Shown one piece after another: positions 58,759-64,000 of a DNA stretch of 64,000 bases. Every line of letters starts with the position of its first letter. Position 1 is the stretch's first letter. A model generated the notes under the pieces. That model made no database searches, was not told where the DNA came from, and saw only the letters and a list, made by a program, of their open reading frames with translations. The stretch is from Prostheceraeus crozeri (Eukaryota > Platyhelminthes > Polycladida > Euryleptidae). The stretch is from assembly GCA_907163375.1 (NCBI GenBank), contig CAJQUW010009236.1:1345085-1409084 (forward strand), written 5' to 3'. The position numbers and the translations under genes are program-made.

Positions 58759-60563
58759 TGCGAAAGCGCGATTACAACAAAGCCAAGAAAGAGTACGATC
58801 TTTATCGTCTCTATAGAAACAAATGTGTTGCTCTTATTCGCAAAGCGAAGCAGGACCACTATACGAATCTTATAGAGACCAGTGCAACAGACACCCTGAA
58901 AGGTCTGGCGCCATCAAAGAAGTCCGCTACCATAACATCTATGAACATAAATGGCAATCTATCAGAAAATCCCACCAAAATTGCAGACGAATTAAACAAA
59001 TTCTTTGTGACTGTGGCAGAAAGACATTCTACAAAAGCCAATGGCCATGGCATAAGCAACATTCTAAATACGCTGCGTCTGTACGTCTCCAGGTTCAGTC
59101 CGGATCAGTTCCAAATACCTCAAATTACCATTTGCGAAACTGAATGTTTGATCAAAGAATTATCGTCAAATAAAGCAACTGGATTGGACAATATTCCTCC
59201 CAAGTTACTCAAGTTGGGCTGTGTAGAACTGGCACCATCATTGACAACGATTATCAATTTGAGCCTAACTTCTGGAATCTTCCCCAACATGTGGAAGCAA
59301 GCCCGCGTATCTGCAGTACACAAGAAAGGCGATGTCAATGACATGGAAAATTACAGGCCGATATCAGTGCTACCAATAACAAGTAAAATCATCGAAAGGC
59401 ATGTACACAAACATTTATATCTGCATATGCATCCGATGTTGCATGTCTCCCAATCTGGTTTTAGAGAAGGTCATTCATGTGAAACAGCTTTAATCAATAT
59501 GTTGGATCAATGGACGAAGAGCATTGATGATGGTGATTTGAATGCAGTTATAATGTTGGACCTTAAAAAGGCCTTTGAGTTGATAAATCATGAGCTTCTG
59601 TTGGAAAAACTTTTGGCCTATAACGTCTCAGAGCTTTCATCTACTTGGTTCAAATCCTACTTGCAAAACAGGTACCAAGTTGTGTCTCTTCAAAATGGAC
59701 TATCAGACAAGCTCTCAGTACCCAGCGGAGTGCCTCAGGGGTCTATAATCGGCCCACTGCTCTTTATCATCTTTGTCAACGACCTACCCTTACATCTATC
59801 TGCCAGCAATATCGTTGACATGTATGCTGATGACACAACCATTACTACCACCGGAAACATGGAGAAGACAAAGGGCATGCTTATTACAACTCGGCAAAAA
59901 CGGCGGCGACTCAGTAAGGATGAGATAACCACATTCTCCCAAAGAATATCTTTGACTGACAAGCACAAAGTCCTTGGAGTTATAGTCGACCAAGATCTGA
60001 CATGGAATGAGCACGTTCAATATGTTGCTCGGCGTGTGAGCAGCTATGTTGCCTTGTTGAGAAGGATAAAGCAATTCTTGCCAATTCGTGTGCGGAGAAT
60101 CTTCTTCATGGCCTACATACAATCTTGCTATGACTTTTGTTTATCGGTGTGGGGTGCTTCCTGTCACATAACGAGAATTGAGAAACTCCAAAAGCTTGCA
60201 ATCAGAGTTGTGCTTGATCGCCCAAAACGTGAAAGCTCCAAACCTTTATTCAAAGAAATGCACATTATGCCCATGAGCACTCGAGTCGACTTTAAGCAGA
60301 CTCTACTTGTGTATAAAGCCCTAAATCAGTTAGCACCAACTTATTTACAACGCATGTTTTTACGCAAGGAACAAGAGAAAAAGACACGATCTGTAACACA
60401 AGGAGACCTGTGTATTCCCAAAGTTAGAACCAAACTAAGAAAGATGACGCTTGTGGTTCGAGGTGCAGAACTCTATAATTCCTGCAATCGTTGTGTCCGA
60501 GAGGCTGACAGTGTTTTGAAATTTAAGCGAAACTATATATGTGATTTCTTCAAAACCTTCTAA
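58755..60563 (+). pseudogene. LINE reverse transcriptase, 602 codons open, with a deletion after YADD
   Basis: Open over its whole length. Blocks in order: NKATGLDNIPPKLLKLG, YRPISVLPITSKIIERHVHK, SQSGFREGHSCETALINM, VIMLDLKKAFELINHELL (motif A), PSGVPQGSIIGPLLFIIFVN (motif B), DMYADDTTITTTG (motif C), then directly MEKTKGMLITTRQKRR, thumb HKVLGVIVDQDLTWNEH, and a C-terminal region ending FFKTF. Between TTTG and MEKTKGM about 40 residues normally present ('..L...L..I..W...N.M..N..') are missing, an in-frame deletion that should disable the enzyme. The family is CR1/L2-like. Confidence 0.9.
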
Positions 60564-60691
60564 TTGATGTTTATTCTCTTTTATCTACCTAATCATGTTT
60601 TTCTGTATGCTAGAGGACCATTGTAAATTAGCTATTGCTACCAGTGTTATCCTCTTAAAATAAAGATTTTATTATTATTATTATAATCCTT

Positions 60692-62790
60692 ATGTATGAA
60701 GTAACTGCTAATATTTCCGTATTTTACTCTCGGATGAGCACGTTTATAGACACTATTTTCACTCTGGTTTTGCAATTTTCATATATATCTTTGTTTAGAC
60801 ATCTTAAGTTCATCCACCGAATTCATCATCAAACTGTTATATGAGATTTTTATGAGATTTTTTGTGAGAAATATATTTTCAATGTATTGGGAAAGATGTG
60901 CAATTGTGTGATATCTCACATGTAATTGATACTATTGCTACCAGTGTAGGCTTTGACATAGGCTTATATGCTTGTATACAACATATAACTGAACATATAT
61001 GAACATATATTCAGTTGTGTGCTTCGGATAACTTGCGCAATATTACATCTTGAATTGCGCTTATTACTTTCAATGTCAAAATTTCAAATTTTAGTATATT
61101 TCCCATCATCTCCTACTTGAACCAAATTTGATATGAGCTAATTTTCATTTATAAATATATTTTCATCTAATTCCTTATCAGACATGATAATTTTCCGCTT
61201 ATTATTTATTACTCTTTATTATTTTTTTATTTATTACTATTTTTTATTATTTATCCGATTGTTGAAGTATATCATAGAGTTTCAGAGAAACAAATAATTC
61301 TGAAGCAGTCAATCAAGTTGAAATTCGCTTCATGAGTACAAGCTAAAAATACAAAGATAGTCAATTAGAAGACAACTGTTAATCTTAACATTTGGTGCAT
61401 AAATTGAGTTCCCAAAGTTTTAGAATAAGGGTTTCAGATTACGGAGAATAAATTGAGATACAGGACAGAAAAATCTGAATCATTTCGCACGAACATTGTA
61501 TATCCCGTCAAAACATAAGCATTACCTCATAGTCGTTGTCAAAATTCGGGATAATCGAGATCGATAATTTTTGACCAAAGGTGTTCTAAAGCATGGATTC
61601 CATGGCAAACTGTATTCCAAACAAAAGCCTTGATAATCTTTTTAGTTTCTTGCGTTGACATTACTTTCTGGGGTTTCCGTGGGCTTCCTCTGCATGGGGC
61701 GAAACCACACAGCAGCATTTGAAACAAATAATTTGTGATTAAACATATATTCAGTTGTGTGCTTCGGATAACTTCGCAATATTACGTCCTTAATAATACT
61801 TTATCAAAGTGATTAAATATTTAAGAGAAATGATCACAACCACGATCACCAAGGTAGGCCCCTAACTATCATAAAATTCTATCATAATAGGTACTCCACG
61901 TGTCACGATTGACACCTACAATTTTTGACACTTTCGATGCACTGTCCTGCAGCAGTCACGCTGGCGAGCATGTTTCTTCTGCTTCGAGAACACATAATGC
62001 ACCTGTAGCTTTCTTTATGAACCGTCTGATGCCAACTCAAGGTTACCCGCAAACGCTATCGTCGGTGAATCGGCAACAGAGCCCAAACTTTTCTCAAAAA
62101 TAATGTTTCAATTCAGTAAGAACCAAAATTAAATTTTGCAACGTCTTTGAAAGCATTTGACAAATTCCAATGTCAACTTTCGCTACGAATGAATTTTGTG
62201 TCATAGACATACAAAATGCATATGAAGAATGGGCACCTGAAAATTGTCCTATGGAAAAGTCTAACAAAAATTAAGGAAATGGCAGTTGCAACCACCAAGC
62301 GCAAAATTACTCAATAGTCGTCTTTCACGTCAAGCAATGAAATTGACAAGCCTATGTCCACAACAGGTTAAACGTTGCCATCTTTTCATAAAGCGGCGCA
62401 GCACATTCCATCGATTTCCTGAGTATTTCCGTAGCACTGTAGACACTTGACGCTAGGTGACCAAGCAATATTTTATACAGACCGGAACATAATAGAGTAC
62501 CTAAACTCTTTGACAATGAATCGATTTTTAAATACTTCAAAAGTATCATTATCGCAATTAAGTGAGATTCAGGACCCAATTTTGCCATTATAGCTGTGCT
62601 ATTGCTTTATTTACGTCATTACCATCATCATGCATGCATTATGCGGACTATTAGTGCTACATTATTGATTTTGAGTCTGTCAAAAATATTTGTTCTCGAT
62701 CAACGATGCATGCTTGTACATTGAAAATCTAAAATTACATACAGCAAGTAGTAAGAAAACGGCGAACACCAGATAGCGCAAGATGGCCGC
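60692..62790. other. Non-coding stretch with a 48-bp direct repeat
   Basis: ACATATATTCAGTTGTGTGC... occurs at 61003-61049 and again at 61743-61790, ~90% alike, 740 bp apart. This may be two scraps of one interspersed repeat. Nothing else is recognised. Confidence 0.6.
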
Positions 62791-62794
62791 CATC

Positions 62795-64000
62795 GCTGAG
62801 TCCCCCCCCCCCCTCTGGAACGGCAGAGTGTCGTGGTCGGCCGCCGTGGTGCTTCGTGTCTGAGTCCCCCCCCCTCTGGAACGATAGAGTGTCGTGGTGG
62901 ACTTGGGCGAGCGCCAGGATTAGTGTTGAGGCTATAGTGTGTGATGTTTTTGGTGCTGAATGTTGGGTTGTAAAATGGGTTGTTTCGAGTGGAAGGAGTG
63001 GTCGGATGAGAAAACGGAGGTCGGATTCGTGTTCAGCGTGAAATTCTGCATCGGTAGGGTGAGTTTCAAGTCAATCGGTGAGAAAAAATTTTCAACATTT
63101 TTCGAAAAACGACAGAGTTAGAATTTGGGATGTTTTGGTGTGTAGCGTCCAAACGAAGCATCGGATGAGAAAACGGAGGCCAGATTCGGAATCTACGTGA
63201 AATTTTGGGTTAGGAAGGATGTTTCCAGCGAAATCGGAGAGAAAAAATTTTCACTGACCTCCCCCCCCCTCTGGACAGCTTGCTTCGATTTTGGCTTCTA
63301 GTGGACGGATTTTGTCGTGCGATAGCTCGTTTGAAAGCTAAGAGTGAGACAAATTCAGTGAAAGAATCGGCTTGTCCCTATCTGTCTTCGTTTAGATGTG
63401 AGACGCCATTTAAGATTTTGGGACATTGGTGAAAAACGACAGAGTTAGAATTTGGGACGTTTTGGGCTCTAGCTTCAAAACAAAGCATCGGATGGGAAAA
63501 CGGATTTCAGATTTGGAATCAGCGTGAAATTCTTTATCTGTATGGTGAGTTTCAAGTCAATCGGAGAGAAAAAATTTTCAACATTTTTCGAAAAAACGAC
63601 AGAGTTAGAATTTGGGACGTTTTGGTGTGTAGCGCCCAAACGAAGCATCGGATGAGAAAACGGAGGCCAGATTCGGAATCTACGTGAAATTTTGGGTTAG
63701 GAAGGATGTTTCCAGCGAAATCGGAGAGAAAAAATTTTCGGCTGACGTCCCCCCCCCCTCTGGACAGCTCGCTTCGATTTTGGCTTCTAGTGAACGGATT
63801 TTGTCGTGCGATAGCTCGTTTGAAAGCTAAGAGTGAGACAAATTCAGTGAAAGAATCGGCTTGTTCCTATCTGTCTTCGTTCAAAAGTTAGAGCGGTTAC
63901 AAGATTTTAGGTCGGAGCTCGCTCACCTGAAAAAATCCTAAGTGTCAGAGTGACTTTGTATGGGTAAAATTTTGAAAATTTTCCATAGTGTGGAATTTCG
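62795..64000. repeat. Satellite-like array with higher-order structure, running off the window
   Basis: CGGATG(A/G)GAAAACGGA recurs at about 63002, 63161, 63488 and 63648, spacing ~160, ~327 and ~160. GTGAGTTTCAAGTCAATCGG recurs at 63059 and 63545, a ~486-bp period equal to three ~162-bp units. The unit also contains TCGGAGAGAAAAAATTTTC and GACAGAGTTAGAATTTGGGA. A C8-C13 tract followed by TCTGGA appears four times (~62802, 62867, 63262 and 63750). The second 486-bp copy is almost the same as the first. No coding ORF is convincing; the array continues past 64000. Confidence 0.88.

Larger units (their letters stand above)
56862..60691 (+). mobile_element. Nearly complete CR1/L2-like LINE
   Basis: A GC-richer 5' region (~56.9-57.8 kb, including TGACGTCATGG near 57144), an APE endonuclease, a reverse transcriptase, a short 3' UTR with AATAAA (60659) and a (TTA)n tail (~60668-60682). 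TATAATCCTT occurs on both sides (56862-56871 and 60682-60691) and may be a 10-bp target duplication, placing the 5' end near 56872. I found no ORF1. At ~3.8 kb it would be close to full length, yet it carries at least two frameshifts and one internal deletion. Confidence 0.82.

Noticed and set aside
62856-63891. Short ORFs inside the right-hand array.
   Set aside because: They follow the repeat unit and differ between copies only as the repeat does; no protein features.

Overview
This is a eukaryotic, clearly AT-rich window with split genes, very long non-coding stretches and a dense layer of transposable elements. The mix of Tc1/mariner, piggyBac-like, PIF/Harbinger and hAT-type elements, CR1/L2/jockey-like LINEs, a Penelope-like element and a tRNA-derived SINE suggests an invertebrate metazoan. 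The scattered TAGGCCTA-type palindromes remind me of echinoderm or other marine deuterostome DNA, but that is only an impression.

Host genes. The best supported one is on the plus strand: a signal-peptide exon (26221-26344, donor GTAAGT) and a second exon (45308-45478, acceptor TTTCCAG, donor GTAAGC). They join in phase to give the start of the amino-terminal domain of an ionotropic glutamate receptor. The intron between them is about 19 kb and is full of transposon debris. Further exons were not found and presumably lie beyond the window. A second candidate is a minus-strand 86-codon ORF (47519-47779) behind a GC/CpG-rich stretch with a perfect CRE (TGACGTCA); I cannot name its product.

Layout. 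0-1.2 kb: two minus-strand ORFs at the window edge, possibly the end of a virus-like (Polinton/adintovirus-kin) element, an uncertain call. 1.4-3.2 kb: a whole-looking Tc1-like transposon with 26-bp perfect TIRs and an uninterrupted 340-aa DD34E transposase. 4.0-4.8 kb: a TA-flanked non-autonomous element. 6.3 kb: a hAT-type MITE with a perfect 8-bp target duplication. 7.1-8.9 kb: two LINE fragments of different families, head to head. 13.1-13.9 kb: another LINE tail. 22.4-24.6 kb: a perfect 117-bp inverted repeat and relics of piggyBac and possibly Tc1. 25.5-26.0 kb: the second hAT-type MITE with a Harbinger-type MITE inside it. 28.3-29.4 kb: a decayed two-gene Harbinger. 30.4-31.5 kb: a LINE fragment. 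33-44 kb: a Penelope-like tail, foldback elements with hammerhead-like cores, tRNA-derived SINE copies and piggyBac derivatives. 49-51 kb: two TA-flanked MITEs. 52.7-56.7 kb: a (TC)n microsatellite followed by a near full-length Penelope-like element (RT plus GIY-YIG nuclease). 56.9-60.7 kb: a nearly complete LINE (APE plus RT). 62.8-64 kb: a satellite-like array with a ~160-bp base period and a ~486-bp higher-order period.

I see no operon-like or defence-like system. The most interesting points are the nested MITEs with their paralogous empty site, the hammerhead-like cores in foldback DNA, the GDSN (SGNH-like) segment upstream of the Penelope RT, the higher-order repeat at the right edge, and the receptor gene with its transposon-filled first intron. 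All calls come from reading the sequence; no searches were run.
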